Positions 52,794-64,000 of a DNA stretch of 64,000 nucleotides are shown here, in pieces (the first letter of the stretch is position 1; every line of letters starts with the position of its first letter). Below the pieces are notes generated by a model. It saw nothing but the letters and a program-made list of their open reading frames with translations. It did not search any database and was not told where the DNA came from. The stretch covers positions 186,001-250,000 of the forward strand of contig JAUIMC010000002.1 of assembly GCA_030433215.1 (NCBI GenBank). The letters run 5' to 3'. The position numbers were made by a program, and so were the translations under genes. Source of the stretch: Alphaproteobacteria bacterium. Lineage in GTDB: Bacteria > Pseudomonadota > Alphaproteobacteria > Caulobacterales > Parvularculaceae.

Positions 52794-53711
52794 TTAGTGC
52801 TTGTCCGCCCAGATCCTGCGATAGGACCAGTAAAGAATGCCGCCGAGGATGATGAGATAAATGATCGTCATCACGCCGAGGGACTTGCGGGCCTCCATCT
52901 TGGGCTCGGCCGCCCACATCAGGAATTCGGTCACATCCTTGGCGTATTGCTCGACGGTTTGCGGACTGTCGTCGCCATATTCGATGATGCCGTCGGAGAG
53001 CGGCGGCGCCATGGCGAGCGTGCCGCCCGGCGGCACCGTTACGCCCTCGATAGCATGGCCGTCATGGAGATATTCCGGCTTCATGACGACGGTCATGTCC
53101 CCTTCGAAATAGGGGTTATAATACTGGCCTGGGCCGATATCGACAGTCGGCGGCGCATCCTGATAGCCGACCAGCAGGTTGTAGACATAGTCAGGACCAT
53201 GGGCGCGCGCCTTGGTGATCAGCGAGAGATCCGGCGGCAGGGCGTTGTTGTTCGCCATGCGCGCAAGCTGCTCGTTCGCGTAAGGTCCCGGGACATGATC
53301 GGAGGGCAGCGCTTCGCGCTGGAACATTTCCCCGGTGTCGTCCGGTCCGTCGGTCACCTGGTATTTGTACTTCGCGGCCAGCGCCTTGACGATCGGATTG
53401 TCGTTGGGGTTGGAGCAATCGACTGTGTCGGAAACCCCGGCCGGACAGCTGTCGAGATAGAACGGGCCGCCTTTCTGGCCGAGATTGCGGAAAGCCACCA
53501 GCTCAAGGCCATGGCAGTTCGAGCAGACCGTTTCATAGACCTGATAGCCGCGTTGCAGCGCGTTCTGATCGTAGGTGCCGAACGGGCCGGAGAAATGCCA
53601 GTGCTGCTCCTTGGGGTGCTTGGCGCCCCCGGCGGCGAGCGCCGCCGTCGGGCCAGCGGAAAGCGCAAGCAGCGCGATCATCAGGGTGCGGGCGGTGAAC
53701 ATGGGTTTCAT
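52794..53711 (-). CDS. petC: Cytochrome c1 of the bc1 complex
   Basis: 305 residues. A cleavable signal peptide (MFTARTLMIALLALSAGPTA), the heme c motif CSNCH near residue 65, the axial methionine in GMxFxR-like surroundings (TVVMKPEYL and AMAPPLSDG region), and a C-terminal anchor helix (MTIIYLIILGGILYWSYRRI). It takes electrons from the Rieske protein to soluble cytochrome c. The frame is open upstream to 54152 but the true start is 53711, 14 bases after petB. Confidence 0.95.
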   Translation of the reverse strand: MKPMFTARTLMIALLALSAGPTAALAAGGAKHPKEQHWHFSGPFGTYDQNALQRGYQVYETVCSNCHGLELVAFRNLGQKGGPFYLDSCPAGVSDTVDCSNPNDNPIVKALAAKYKYQVTDGPDDTGEMFQREALPSDHVPGPYANEQLARMANNNALPPDLSLITKARAHGPDYVYNLLVGYQDAPPTVDIGPGQYYNPYFEGDMTVVMKPEYLHDGHAIEGVTVPPGGTLAMAPPLSDGIIEYGDDSPQTVEQYAKDVTEFLMWAAEPKMEARKSLGVMTIIYLIILGGILYWSYRRIWADKH

Positions 53712-53725
53712 TTCTCGTACGTCCC

Positions 53726-55015
53726 CTATTCCGCGGCCGCAGGCGCCCCGGGCGCGGCGGAGGTTTCTGGTTTCGTTTTCGGAAGCACCGATTCGGAAAT
53801 CGAGCGCGGCAGCGGTTTCGGCGTTTCCAGAAGCCCCAGCAGGGGCAGGATGAGCAGGAAGAACGCGAAGTAGTAGGCGGTCGCGATCTGCGCGAAGAGC
53901 ACATAGCTGCCTTCGGCCGGCTTGCCGCCGAGCCATCCAAGGAAAACGCAAGTGATGACAAACAGGACGAACCACATGCGCGCCACCGGGCGATAGCGCA
54001 TGGAGCGCACTTTCGAGGTGTCGAGCCAGGGCAGCACGAAGAGGATCAGGATGGAGGAGAACATCGTGATCACCCCGCCGAGCTTGGCCGGAATGGGGCC
54101 AATATCGAAAGTGATCGCGCGCAGCATCGCGTAGAACGGCAGGAAATACCATTCCGGCACAATATGGGCCGGCGTCGAAAGCGGGTTCGCCTCGATATAG
54201 TTGTCCGCATGGCCCAGCGCGTTCGGATTGAAGAACACGAAGCTCGCGAAGAGGATCAGGAACACCACGATCGCGAAGCCGTCTTTCACCGTGTAATAGG
54301 GGTGGAACGGCACCGCATCTTTTTTCACGTCTTTAATCTCGACGCCTGACGGGTTGTTGTTTCCGCTGGTGTGGAACGCCCAGATGTGCAGCGCCACGAC
54401 GCCGAAGATCGCGAACGGCAGGAGATAGTGCAGCGAGAAGAAGCGGTTCAGCGTCGGGTTGTCGACGGAGAAGCCGCCCCAGAGCAGCGTGCGCACGCTG
54501 TCGCCCACGACCGGGATCGCCGAGAACAGGTTGGTGATCACCGTCGCGCCCCAATAGGACATCTGCCCCCAGGGAAGCACATAGCCCATGAACGCGGTCG
54601 CCATCATCAGAAGGAAAATGACGACGCCAAGCATCCACACGACCTCGCGCGGCTCCTTGTAGGAGCCGTAATAGAGGCCGCGGAACATGTGGATATAAAC
54701 GGCGATGAAGAACATCGAGGCGCCGTTGGCGTGCACATAGCGCATCAGCCAGCCATAGTTCACGTCGCGCATGATATGTTCGACGCTGGCGAAAGCCAGG
54801 TCCACATGCGGCGTATAGTGCATGGCCAGGACGATGCCCGTCACGATCTGGATGACGAGGCAGACGGCGAGGATGCCGCCGAAGGTCCACCAGTAATTGA
54901 GGTTTTTCGGCGTCGGAAAGTCCATGAAATCCGCGCTCATGCGGATAATCGGCAGGCGCTTGTCCAGCCATTTCTCGATGCCGGTCGACGGCGTGTAAGT
55001 GGAAGCGTGGCTCAT
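53726..55015 (-). CDS. petB: Cytochrome b of the bc1 complex
   Basis: 429 residues, eight membrane helices. Heme-ligating histidines are in [20 protein letters not shown]-type and [14 protein letters not shown] segments; the Qo-site PEWY is present ([14 protein letters not shown]). C-terminal Ala/Pro-rich tail. Central proton-translocating subunit. Part of petA-petB-petC; start 14 bases after petA. Confidence 0.97.
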   Translation of the reverse strand: MSHASTYTPSTGIEKWLDKRLPIIRMSADFMDFPTPKNLNYWWTFGGILAVCLVIQIVTGIVLAMHYTPHVDLAFASVEHIMRDVNYGWLMRYVHANGASMFFIAVYIHMFRGLYYGSYKEPREVVWMLGVVIFLLMMATAFMGYVLPWGQMSYWGATVITNLFSAIPVVGDSVRTLLWGGFSVDNPTLNRFFSLHYLLPFAIFGVVALHIWAFHTSGNNNPSGVEIKDVKKDAVPFHPYYTVKDGFAIVVFLILFASFVFFNPNALGHADNYIEANPLSTPAHIVPEWYFLPFYAMLRAITFDIGPIPAKLGGVITMFSSILILFVLPWLDTSKVRSMRYRPVARMWFVLFVITCVFLGWLGGKPAEGSYVLFAQIATAYYFAFFLLILPLLGLLETPKPLPRSISESVLPKTKPETSAAPGAPAAAE

Positions 55016-55029
55016 TGCTTTTTGTTCTC

Positions 55030-55644
55030 CTAGCCGATCTTCACGAGCGTGTCGGAAAGGAACTCAACCGGCGGAATGGGAAGGTTTTCCGGCGCCGGAC
55101 CTTTGCGGATGCGGCCCGCCACATCGTAGTGCGATCCGTGACAAGGGCAGAACCAGCCATTGTACTCGCCGCGATTTTCGCCGGCGCTGGTGCCGAGCGG
55201 AATACAGCCGAGATGGGTGCAAACGCCGACGACGATCAGCCATTCGGGGCGCGCCTGGCCATCCGCGGCCGTGACCCGCGCATTGTCTGTCGCCTCGCCC
55301 TGGCCCGAAAGGTTCGCATTGCGCGAAACGTCATCCTTGAGCGCGGAAAGGGGCACGGACTCGGCTTGCGTAATTTCATCCTCGGTGCGGTGACGGATGA
55401 AGACGGGTTTGCCCTGCCACATCACCTTGATCGCCTGGCCAACCGGGACGGCGGACAAGTCGACGTCCTTGGTGGAAAGCGCCAGGACCGATGCGTCCGG
55501 GTTCATCTGGTGAACCAGCGGCCATAAAACGGCGCCTGCGCCAGCGGCCGCCGTGGCGGCGGCGAAAATATGGATAAAGTCGCGGCGGGTCGGTTCGCCC
55601 TTCTCGCTCGCATCGCCGGTCTGGCTTACGTCGGATGTGGTCAT
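55030..55644 (-). CDS. petA: Rieske iron-sulfur protein (ubiquinol-cytochrome c reductase)
   Basis: 204 residues. A Tat-like twin-Arg start ([20 protein letters not shown]) gives the N-terminal anchor. The 2Fe-2S ligands are in CTHLGC (~139) and CPCHGSHYD (~163). First gene of the minus-strand petABC operon, divergent from trmL, a layout seen across alphaproteobacteria. Confidence 0.97.
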   Translation of the reverse strand: MTTSDVSQTGDASEKGEPTRRDFIHIFAAATAAAGAGAVLWPLVHQMNPDASVLALSTKDVDLSAVPVGQAIKVMWQGKPVFIRHRTEDEITQAESVPLSALKDDVSRNANLSGQGEATDNARVTAADGQARPEWLIVVGVCTHLGCIPLGTSAGENRGEYNGWFCPCHGSHYDVAGRIRKGPAPENLPIPPVEFLSDTLVKIG

Positions 55645-55798
55645 GGCTCTCTACGCCTTTTGGAAGAATGCGCCCCAAACAGAAGAATCGCGGGGGTGTT
55701 TGGCATGTCCTATGTACAAAGTCTAGGCGACGAAGCGCTGCGGCCTAGCGTCGCGACAGGGGCGCGACAGAACAGGAATTTCGTGTAAAAACAGCCTC

Positions 55799-56257
55799 AT
55801 GCGCCTTGCCCTCTACCAGCCGGATATTCCCCAGAATGTGGGCGCGGCGATTCGCGCCGCCGCCTGTTTCGGGGCCGCGCTCGACGTGATCGAGCCTTGC
55901 GGGTTTCCGCTTGATTCGCGGGAGGTGCGCCGGGTGGCCATGGACTATGGCGCGGCGGCGCCGCTTCGGCCCCATTCGGGCTGGAAGGCGTTCCTTGAGA
56001 CGCTGGAGGGGGCCCGCCTTGTTCTCCTCACCACCAAAGCCGAGGAGACGATCTGGGATTTCCGGTTTGACGAGACGGACATCATCCTGATGGGCCGCGA
56101 GAGCGCCGGCGCGCCGGACGAGGTGCACGCCCGGGCTGATGCGCGCCTGCGCATTCCGCTGGCCTCCGGCGCCCGCTCGCTCAATGTGGCGACGGCCGCG
56201 GCGGTGACGCTCGCCGAAGCCCGCCGCCAGACAGGCTGGACCGGTAAGGCCGGCTAG
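55799..56257 (+). CDS. trmL: tRNA (cytidine(34)-2'-O)-methyltransferase
   Basis: 152 residues, SPOUT fold. LALYQPDIPQNVGAAIRAAA, LTTKAEETIWDF, IILMGRESAGAPDEV and ARSLNVATAAAVTLAEA form the knot that binds S-adenosylmethionine. It methylates the wobble base of leucine tRNAs. Its TAG stop shares CTAG with the stop of the convergent host-attachment gene. Confidence 0.92.
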   Translation: MRLALYQPDIPQNVGAAIRAAACFGAALDVIEPCGFPLDSREVRRVAMDYGAAAPLRPHSGWKAFLETLEGARLVLLTTKAEETIWDFRFDETDIILMGRESAGAPDEVHARADARLRIPLASGARSLNVATAAAVTLAEARRQTGWTGKAG

Positions 56258-56739
56258 ACGAGCTTTTCGCCCGCGGCTTCTTCCTTATGAGCCTTAGCGA
56301 GATGCTTTTCGATCTCGTCCACGGGGTGATTGGTGAGATCGCTGTCGACGGTGAAAAGAAGCCGGTCCTGGGCTTCCTTGTGCAGCTCTTTTCTGAGGCG
56401 GCCGAGGGCTTGCGGCGGCGCAAAAAGAACCAGCTTGTCAAAGGCGTTTTTCTTGGCCGCCTTGTTCAGGGTTTCGGCGAATTCCTTTTCAAACCGCTCT
56501 TTCTCGAATTCGTGCCAGTCTGTATCCGCAACGGCCGAGCGCTGGGCCCCGCCCGCGCCCGCATCGTTGAACCGGCCCGGACGGTTGGCGGCCTGCTCCC
56601 GGCTCGGGGGATTGTCCATTTCCTCCTTGGAAAGCACGGTCAAAAAGGGCTGTTCCGGCGTGTCGTCATTAACGAATATCAACGCCTTTTCTCCGTCGGC
56701 CACGACGACCCAGGTGATCTGATCGGCAAAATCTCTCAT
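56254..56739 (-). CDS. Host attachment protein family (baeRF-like)
   Basis: 161 residues. TWVVVADGEKALIFVNDDTP, a Pro/Arg-rich middle (REQAANRPGRFNDAGAGG) and LVLFAPPQALGRLRKELHKE with DLTNHPVDEIEKHLA match the 'host attachment' family, related to release-factor-like domains; the phosphate or ribosome role is unclear. It sits between trmL and hemF, which are direct neighbours in other alphaproteobacteria, so its insertion here is notable. Confidence 0.82.
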   Translation of the reverse strand: MRDFADQITWVVVADGEKALIFVNDDTPEQPFLTVLSKEEMDNPPSREQAANRPGRFNDAGAGGAQRSAVADTDWHEFEKERFEKEFAETLNKAAKKNAFDKLVLFAPPQALGRLRKELHKEAQDRLLFTVDSDLTNHPVDEIEKHLAKAHKEEAAGEKLV

Positions 56740-56866
56740 GGCTTAACCTCGTTGTGTTTTCTCCTGTTATAACAAGGCAAAAGGATGATGCGTTCCGGCG
56801 TAATTTTGACCACGGGCGAGGAACCGAATAGAGCGGAAAGGGATTTCCGGAGAGGCTTTGAGCGCT

Positions 56867-57730
56867 ATGACACTTGAAGACAAGAAACAGACCGCCAAAG
56901 CCTGGTTCGAGAGGCTGCGCGACCAGATCTGCGCCTCTTTTGAGAAGCTCGAGACCGACGCCGGTCCCCTCTATGACGATATGGCGCCGGGCCGTTTTGA
57001 GCTGACGCCCTGGGAGCGGGGGCCCGATCAGGGCGGCGGGACAATGGGCATGCTCCATGGCCGCGTCTTCGAAAAGGCGGGCGTTCACGTCTCCACCGTC
57101 CATGGCGAATTTTCCGAAGAGTTCCGCAAGCAGATTCCCGGCGCGGAAGACGATCCGCGTTTCTGGGCGTCGGGCATTTCGCTCATCGCCCATACGCGCA
57201 ATCCCCACGCGCCCGCCGCGCATATGAACACGCGCATGATCGTCACCACGAAATGGTGGTTCGGCGGCGGCGGCGACTTGAATCCGATGCACCCCGCCTA
57301 TCGCAGTGAGACCCACGAAGACACGGCGGTGTTTCATGCTGCTATGCAGGCCGCCTGTGATGCGCATGACACGGAGTATTTTCCGAAATACAAGAAATGG
57401 TGCGACGACTATTTCTACCTGCCGCACCGGAAAGAGCCGCGCGGCGTCGGCGGCATTTTCTATGACCGGCACAATAGCGGCGACTGGGATGCCGACTTTG
57501 CTTTCACCAAGGATGTGGGCCGCGCCTTCCGTGAAATCTATCCGGCGCTTGTCGCCAAGCGCATGAACCAGCCCTGGACACAGGAAGACCGGGAGAAACA
57601 GCTCATCCAGCGTGGGCGCTATGCGGAGTTCAATCTCCTTTATGATCGCGGCACGACCTTCGGGCTGAAGACCGGGGGCAATGTGAATTCCATTCTCTCC
57701 TCCCTGCCCCCGGAAGCGAAATGGCCGTAA
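56867..57730 (+). CDS. hemF: Oxygen-dependent coproporphyrinogen III oxidase
   Basis: 287 residues from ATG 56867 (TTG 56858 with AGAGG upstream is an alternative giving 290). [55 protein letters not shown], and [20 protein letters not shown] are diagnostic. It decarboxylates coproporphyrinogen III to protoporphyrinogen IX with oxygen. The stop codon overlaps the start of the peptide-transporter fusion gene by 10 bases. Confidence 0.96.
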   Translation: MTLEDKKQTAKAWFERLRDQICASFEKLETDAGPLYDDMAPGRFELTPWERGPDQGGGTMGMLHGRVFEKAGVHVSTVHGEFSEEFRKQIPGAEDDPRFWASGISLIAHTRNPHAPAAHMNTRMIVTTKWWFGGGGDLNPMHPAYRSETHEDTAVFHAAMQAACDAHDTEYFPKYKKWCDDYFYLPHRKEPRGVGGIFYDRHNSGDWDADFAFTKDVGRAFREIYPALVAKRMNQPWTQEDREKQLIQRGRYAEFNLLYDRGTTFGLKTGGNVNSILSSLPPEAKWP

Positions 57731-60279
57731 AGGCGGCTTCAGCGCTGCGTCATACAATGCTGCGCCTCCTCGCGCTTTTCGTATTCTGTTTTTCGGCGCC
57801 CGCCGCCTTGGCCGGCGGCGCGCTCAATGTCGGCGTGCAGCTTGAGCCGCCGGGGCTCGACCCGACGAGCGGCGCGGCCGCCGCCATCGACGAAATCGTC
57901 TACGCTAATCTCTTCGAGGGACTGACGCGCATCAATGAAGACGGCTCCGTCTCGCCCTTGCTCGCTGAAAGCTGGACGGTCTCCGGTGACGGGCGCATTT
58001 ACGAGTTCAAACTGCGCGAAGGCGTTCGCTTTCATGACGGAACCGCTTTCGATGCGGAGGATGTCGTCTTCACCCTGAATCGCGCGAAAGCGCCGGGATC
58101 CACGAACGCCCAGCGCCCGATCTTCGAGATGATCGAAGACGTGCGCCCCGCCGGCCCCTATTCCGTGCGCGTCACCCTGAAAGAACCGCTCGGCGCCTTT
58201 CCGACCTATCTCGGCTGGGGCGATGCGGTGATCGTCGCGCCGGAAAGCGCAGCCACAAACGCCAGCCATCCGGTGGGCACGGGCCCCTTCAGGTTCCAGC
58301 GCTGGCGCAAGGGCGCGTCGGCAAGCCTGGCGCGCAATGAGAATTATTGGGGTCCGCGCCCTGCGCTCGACCGCCTCAATTTCATTTTCATCCCCGATCC
58401 GACCGCCGCCTTCGCCGCGCTGATGGCCGGCGATGTGGATGGCTTTCCGAATTATCCGGCAGCGGAAAATCTCGGCCTCATCGAGCGCGACGACCGCTTC
58501 AAGATCTTCACCGGGACGAGCGAAGGCGAGATCATCCTCGCCATCAATAATGGCGAAGCGCCGTTCGACGATGTTCGCGTCCGCCGGGCCCTGAATTACG
58601 CCATCGACAAGCAGGCCGTCATCGACGCCGGTCTGTTCGGTTTCGGAACGCCCATTGGCAGCCATTTCCCGCCGCACAACCCGGCCTATGAAGACCTCAC
58701 CGGCCTTTATCCCTATGCCCCTGCGATGGCGCGCAGCCTTCTCGCTGAAGCCGGCTATCCGGATGGTTTTGAAACGACGCTCACCCTGCCCCCGCCCGCC
58801 TATGCGCGGCGCGGCGGCGAGGTCGTTGCGGCGATGCTGGAAGCCGTGGGGATCAGAGTTCAAATCCGCAATATCGAATGGGCGCAATGGCTCGATCAAG
58901 TCTTCGCCAACAGGAATTACGCCCTCACCATCGTCTCGCATACCGAACCGCTCGATATCGATATCTACGCCCGCGACAATTATTATTTTCAGTATGAGAG
59001 CGAGACATTCAATAACGTCATTGCCAACTTGCGCGGCGCAACAGATCCGGCGCGGCGTGACGCGCTGTACCGACAAGCACAGGAGATCATCGCGACAGAC
59101 GCGGTGAATGTGTTCCTCGCCTCAGGCCCGAAAATCGCCGTCTGGTCGAAAGACGTCACAGGCGTCTGGTCGAATGCGCCGGTGCAGGCCAATGATTTCA
59201 TAAGGGCCGACGTTGCAGGCCGCGCTGCGGTTGCCGCCGGCGATCATGCGCCGTCAATGCCGCCTCTCTGGCCGATCTTTGTATTTCTCATCGGTGCCTT
59301 CGCGATTGTCGCCGTCTTTGCGAAAGCAAGCCCCGCCTTCCTTGCGAGCCGCGCGCTCTCCATGGCGCTGACCCTGTTCGCCGCGTCGCTCGTCATCTTT
59401 TTTCTGATCGAAGTCGCGCCCGGCGACCCGGCCGCGTTTATGATGGGGCTTAACGCCGACCCCGCCGCGGTCGAGGCCCTTCGGGAAGAACTCGGCCTCA
59501 ACCGGTCCCTGATCGGCCGTTATGCAAGCTGGATCGGCGGCGTCATGACCGGCGATTTTGGGGTCAGCTATACTTACAGGACGCCGGTTTCCGAGCTCAT
59601 GGCCGAACGGCTGTGGGTGTCGCTGCCGCTGGCGCTCATGGCCTTCGCCATATCGACGCTTATCGGCATTCCCGCCGGGCTCGCCGCCGCCGCGCGGCGT
59701 CATAAAAACGACGGCAAGGCGATTGTCGGCGCCGCGCAGGCGGGCGTCGCCATCCCGAATTTCTGGCTGGCGATCTTGCTCGTGATGGTCTTCGCGGTTT
59801 CCCTGCGCTGGTTTTCCGCCGGCGGCTTTCCGGGCTGGGACGCCGGACTTTTTCCGGCGCTGAAAGCGCTCTTCCTTCCTGCGGTCGCGCTCGCTGTTCC
59901 CCAAGCGGCGATCCTGACGCAGATCATGCGATCTTCAACCATTGAAACCCTGCGCGAGGATTATATTCGCACGGCGCGTGCGAAAGGCCTGACGCGCAGC
60001 GAGACCCTGACCCGCCATGCGCTCCGGAATGCGCTGATCCCGGTGCTGACCATTCTTGGTCTTCAATTCGCGTTTCTGCTCGCCGGTGGCGTCATTATCG
60101 AAAACGTCTTCTATCTGCCGGGCCTTGGGCGCATGGTCTTTCAAGCCATCGCCCAGCGCGACCTTATCGTCGTTGAAAGCGTCGTCATGGTGCTGGTCTT
60201 CGCCGTCGTCGCCATCGCCTTTCTCATCGACCTCGCCTACGCCATTGTCGATCCGCGCCTGCATGGAGGCGCGCGATGA
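57721..60279 (+). CDS. Fused peptide-type ABC substrate-binding protein and permease
   Basis: 852 residues in one unbroken frame. Residues 1-31 are a signal peptide; about 33-505 are an SBP_bac_5 binding domain ([53 protein letters not shown]). A hydrophobic helix follows at ~516-535 ([20 protein letters not shown]), then a DppB-type permease from ~545 ([55 protein letters not shown]). The extra helix brings the chain back into the cytosol, where the permease N-terminus must start, so the fusion is topologically sound. Normally these are two genes. Overlaps hemF by 10 bases and the next permease by ATGA. Substrate unknown. Confidence 0.93.
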   Translation: MAVKAASALRHTMLRLLALFVFCFSAPAALAGGALNVGVQLEPPGLDPTSGAAAAIDEIVYANLFEGLTRINEDGSVSPLLAESWTVSGDGRIYEFKLREGVRFHDGTAFDAEDVVFTLNRAKAPGSTNAQRPIFEMIEDVRPAGPYSVRVTLKEPLGAFPTYLGWGDAVIVAPESAATNASHPVGTGPFRFQRWRKGASASLARNENYWGPRPALDRLNFIFIPDPTAAFAALMAGDVDGFPNYPAAENLGLIERDDRFKIFTGTSEGEIILAINNGEAPFDDVRVRRALNYAIDKQAVIDAGLFGFGTPIGSHFPPHNPAYEDLTGLYPYAPAMARSLLAEAGYPDGFETTLTLPPPAYARRGGEVVAAMLEAVGIRVQIRNIEWAQWLDQVFANRNYALTIVSHTEPLDIDIYARDNYYFQYESETFNNVIANLRGATDPARRDALYRQAQEIIATDAVNVFLASGPKIAVWSKDVTGVWSNAPVQANDFIRADVAGRAAVAAGDHAPSMPPLWPIFVFLIGAFAIVAVFAKASPAFLASRALSMALTLFAASLVIFFLIEVAPGDPAAFMMGLNADPAAVEALREELGLNRSLIGRYASWIGGVMTGDFGVSYTYRTPVSELMAERLWVSLPLALMAFAISTLIGIPAGLAAAARRHKNDGKAIVGAAQAGVAIPNFWLAILLVMVFAVSLRWFSAGGFPGWDAGLFPALKALFLPAVALAVPQAAILTQIMRSSTIETLREDYIRTARAKGLTRSETLTRHALRNALIPVLTILGLQFAFLLAGGVIIENVFYLPGLGRMVFQAIAQRDLIVVESVVMVLVFAVVAIAFLIDLAYAIVDPRLHGGAR

Positions 60280-61111
60280 ACGCCGTCGCCGCATCGCTGA
60301 AGGACGACAAGGGCCTAGCCGCCGGCGCAAGTCTTGTGGCGCTGTTTGTTCTGTTGGCGCTCATCTCCTTCGTCTGGACGCCCCATGACGTCGCCGCTCT
60401 CGATGTCGACGCGCGCCTCGCGCCACCGTCGCTCTCGCACTGGCTCGGGACCAATCATCTTGGCCGCGATGTGCTTTCCATGATTATGGTCGGCGCGCGC
60501 ACCTCCATCGCCGTCGCTTTTTTCGCCGTCGGCATCGGGCTTCTTATCGGCGTGCCGCTCGGTCTTCTCGCGGCGGGAACGCGAGGGATCGTCGAAGACG
60601 TTGTCATGCGCCTGAGCGACGTTATTTTCGCCTTTCCCGCGCTTATCCTCGCGATCCTCATCACCGCCGTTTACGGACCCGGCGCCATTAACGCCGTCAT
60701 CGCCATCGGGATTTTCAACATTCCGGTCTTTGCGCGTCTGACGCGCGGTGCGGCGCTTCCCATCTGGACGCGCGGCTATGTGATGAGCGCCAGGACCGCC
60801 GGCAAAAACGGCTTGCGGATTTCCCTTGAACATGTCCTCCCGAACATCCTGCCGGTGCTCATCGTGCAGGCGACGGTGCAGTTTTCCCTCGCGGTGCTCG
60901 CCGAAGCGGCGCTTTCCTATGTAGGCATCGGGGCGCAGCCGCCTTCTCCGAGCTGGGGGCGCATGCTCGCCGAAAGCCAGACCATGGTCAGCTTCGCGCC
61001 ATGGCTTGCGATCTTTCCGGGGCTTGCGATTTTTCTTTTCGTCTTCGGGCTCAACCTTCTCGGCGACGGCTTCCGGCGCCGCTTCGATCCGCACCGTATT
61101 GTGGGGGCGAT

Positions 61112-61115
<4 letters not shown>
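60276..61115 (+). CDS. Peptide-type ABC transporter permease (DppC/OppC-like)
   Basis: 279 residues, about six membrane helices. WLGTNHLGRDVLSMIMVGAR, DVIFAFPALILAILITAVYG and EAALSYVGIGAQPPSPSWGR (EAA loop) mark the second permease of the dipeptide/oligopeptide/nickel importer family. Start overlaps the preceding fusion gene (ATGA) and the stop overlaps the ATPase GTG start (GTGA), so production is tightly coupled. Confidence 0.95.
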
Positions 61116-62714
<1,599 letters not shown>

Positions 62715-62722
<8 letters not shown>

Positions 62723-63719
62723 AGACGTGCTGAAACCGGGACCGAAGAACCTCATCACCGATGTGGAGGGGATCAATGTCGGCAACGCCACTGATGAAAA
62801 GGTTCAGACCGGCGTTACGGTCCTGCGCTGCGATCATGCCTATGTGGCGGCGGCGGATGTGCGCGGCGGCGCGCCCGGCACGCGCGAAATCGATGTTCTC
62901 TCCCCTGAAAACCTTGTGGGCCGCGCCGACGCCATCGTCCTGGCCGGCGGCTCCGTTTTCGGGCTCGCCGCGGCCGACGGCGCAGCGAGCGCGCTTTCGG
63001 TCGACGGCGTCGGGCTGAAGCTTTCGGGCAAGGGGCCGGCGATCCCGATTATTCCGGCGGCCATTCTTCACGATCTCGCTAATGACGGCGACAAGAACTG
63101 GGGCGAAACGCCGCCCTATCGCGCGCTCGGCATAGCGGCGGCGCGCAGCGCCGGCGCCGATTTCAGCCTCGGCTCCGAGGGCGCAGGCCGCGGCGCCATG
63201 GCGGGGCTTTTAAAAGGCGGGCTCGGCTCGACGTCGCTGATGCTGGAAAACGGCGTCACGGTCGGCGCGCTCGTCGCCGCCAATCCGGTGGGCTCAGTCT
63301 ATATGGAAGACGGCGAAACCTTCCACGCCTGGCCCTATGAGATTGGCGATGAATTCGGCGGGCGAAAGCCGCCGAAGACCCGAGAAAGCGCAGAGCCCTT
63401 TCCCGACAAGTCCCGCCTCCACATGCGTGTCGAAGCGGGCGCGAACACCACGATCGCGATTGTCGCAACGAACGCCGACCTCACCAATGTCGAGGCGAAA
63501 CGCATGGCCATGATGGCCCATGACGGCATCGCCCGGGCGATCCGTCCTGCGCACACGGCTTTCGACGGCGACATCGTTTTCGCCGTCGCGACCGCGAAAA
63601 AACAATTGCCTTCCGACCCGCCGCCTCTGCGCCACGGCCTTGTGGCGCGCATCGCGGCGGCGGCTTCGGATTGCCTGACGCGCGCCATCGCCCGCGCCGT
63701 TTACGAAGCGGCCCGTTAA
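62715..63719 (+). CDS. P1 family (DmpA/BapA-type) peptidase
   Basis: 334 residues. DVEGINVGNATDEKVQTGVT, ADVRGGAPGTREIDVL, GGSVFGLAAADG and GSEGAGRGAMAGLLKGGLG with the following STS mark the P1 (S58) Ntn-hydrolase family; self-cleavage before the serine in GLGSTS (~174) would create the nucleophile. These enzymes remove N-terminal D-, beta- or ordinary amino acids from small peptides. No signal peptide. It overlaps the ATPase gene by eight bases and would process peptides brought in by the transporter. Right end of the operon. Confidence 0.88.
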
Positions 63720-63808
63720 CCACTCGCCACAAACCATGAAGCGGCCCGGTCCTTGAATATGCTTAATCGGGACCCGGGATTTTCCCGTATTGAACCGGCG
63801 GCGAGGCC

Positions 63809-64000
63809 ATGCGCGATATTCTTCTGCTCAGCTTTACGGCGTTCTGCCTGACGGCCGCGCTGCGCCATCCGTTTGCGGGACTGCTCACCTGGGCGTGGTT
63901 TACTCTGCTGACGCCCCATCAGGCGGCCTATGGCGTTTACGGCATCCCGCTCAATGCGATCATCGCCGCGGTGACCATGGCGGCCTATGTCTTTTCCGGC
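63809..64000 (+). CDS. Exosortase-associated O-glycosylation ligase-like protein, N-terminal part
   Basis: The first 64 residues of a membrane protein cut by the right edge. MRDILLLSFTAFCLTAALRH then PFAGLLTWAWFTLLTPHQAA and YGVYGIPLNAIIA match the N-terminal DUF5935 region of the putative O-glycosylation ligases found with exosortase A systems (Wzy/O-antigen-ligase superfamily). GCGAGG precedes the ATG. If right, polysaccharide and PEP-CTERM genes may follow outside the window. The call rests on 64 residues. Confidence 0.65.
   Translation, partial: MRDILLLSFTAFCLTAALRHPFAGLLTWAWFTLLTPHQAAYGVYGIPLNAIIAAVTMAAYVFSG

Noticed and set aside
53712-54152. N-terminal extension of cytochrome c1 into petB
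   Set aside because: The signal peptide of cytochrome c1 starts at 53711; the extension is out of frame with petB and has no meaning.
57739-59076. A 445-codon frame antisense to the transporter fusion
   Set aside because: Shadow of the binding-protein domain; no domain or start signal.
61001-61111. ATG start for the dual ATPase inside the upstream permease gene
   Set aside because: The GTG at 61112 overlaps the permease stop by GTGA and gives the normal N-terminus.

Overview
The window reads as chromosomal core DNA of an alphaproteobacterium. Support: the petABC-trmL-hemF and murA-DUF2948-hisD / UPF0262-infA-maf-yacG neighbourhoods, a GTTC-N7-GTTC SOS box, a YerC-type regulator fused by overlap to hisG, and GC-rich codon use throughout. 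The bc1 complex plus KorAB suggests an aerobic chemoheterotroph. The exact genus cannot be read from the sequence; a Parvularcula/Hyphomonas/Caulobacter-like lineage is my inference. I saw no insertion sequence, prophage, CRISPR array or rRNA; there is one tRNA (Thr-GGT).

Layout. 1-9 kb: MscS-type channel (cut by the left edge), ZntB, Fsa/transaldolase, the korA-korB 2-oxoacid:ferredoxin oxidoreductase operon with a low-GC secreted-protein gene wedged between its two subunits, membrane proteins, GabT and a DUF2306 protein. 9-19 kb: AraC-type membrane regulator, vWA protein, orphan Hpt protein, an extremely acidic low-complexity anchored protein, HerA-like ATPase, CPBP protease, NUDIX hydrolase, RecG, DUF502 protein. 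19-26 kb: GalU, DnaE, an unannotated 31-residue membrane micropeptide under a sigma70-like promoter overlapped by a LexA box, CatB-type acetyltransferase, threonine synthase, TPR protein. 26-32 kb: BdhA plus patatin, EF-hand protein, ZnuD-like TonB receptor with a DUF2946-like protein. 32-35 kb: UPF0262-phosphatase-infA-maf-RNase E/G-yacG operon. 35-40.5 kb: a plus-strand block (DUF481, TrhO, GST, MFS, two unknowns) separating that operon from hisD-DUF2948-murA. 43-51 kb: thioesterase, tRNA-Thr, unknown membrane protein, hisG-yerC, rplY-pth-ychF, sulfotransferase-like and PilZ-like proteins. 51-57 kb: MtnP, petABC, TrmL, host-attachment protein, HemF. 57.7-63.7 kb: a peptide-type ABC importer built from only three polypeptides (binding protein fused to permease; second permease; two fused ATPases) ending in a P1 peptidase, all chained by short overlaps to hemF. 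The right edge cuts an exosortase-associated O-glycosylation-ligase-like gene.

Most notable: the SOS-controlled micropeptide directly upstream of dnaE, which resembles Caulobacter SidA in size, topology and control; the binding-protein/permease fusion; the low-GC gene threaded between korA and korB with stop/start overlaps on both sides; and a palindrome upstream of the yerC-hisG pair.
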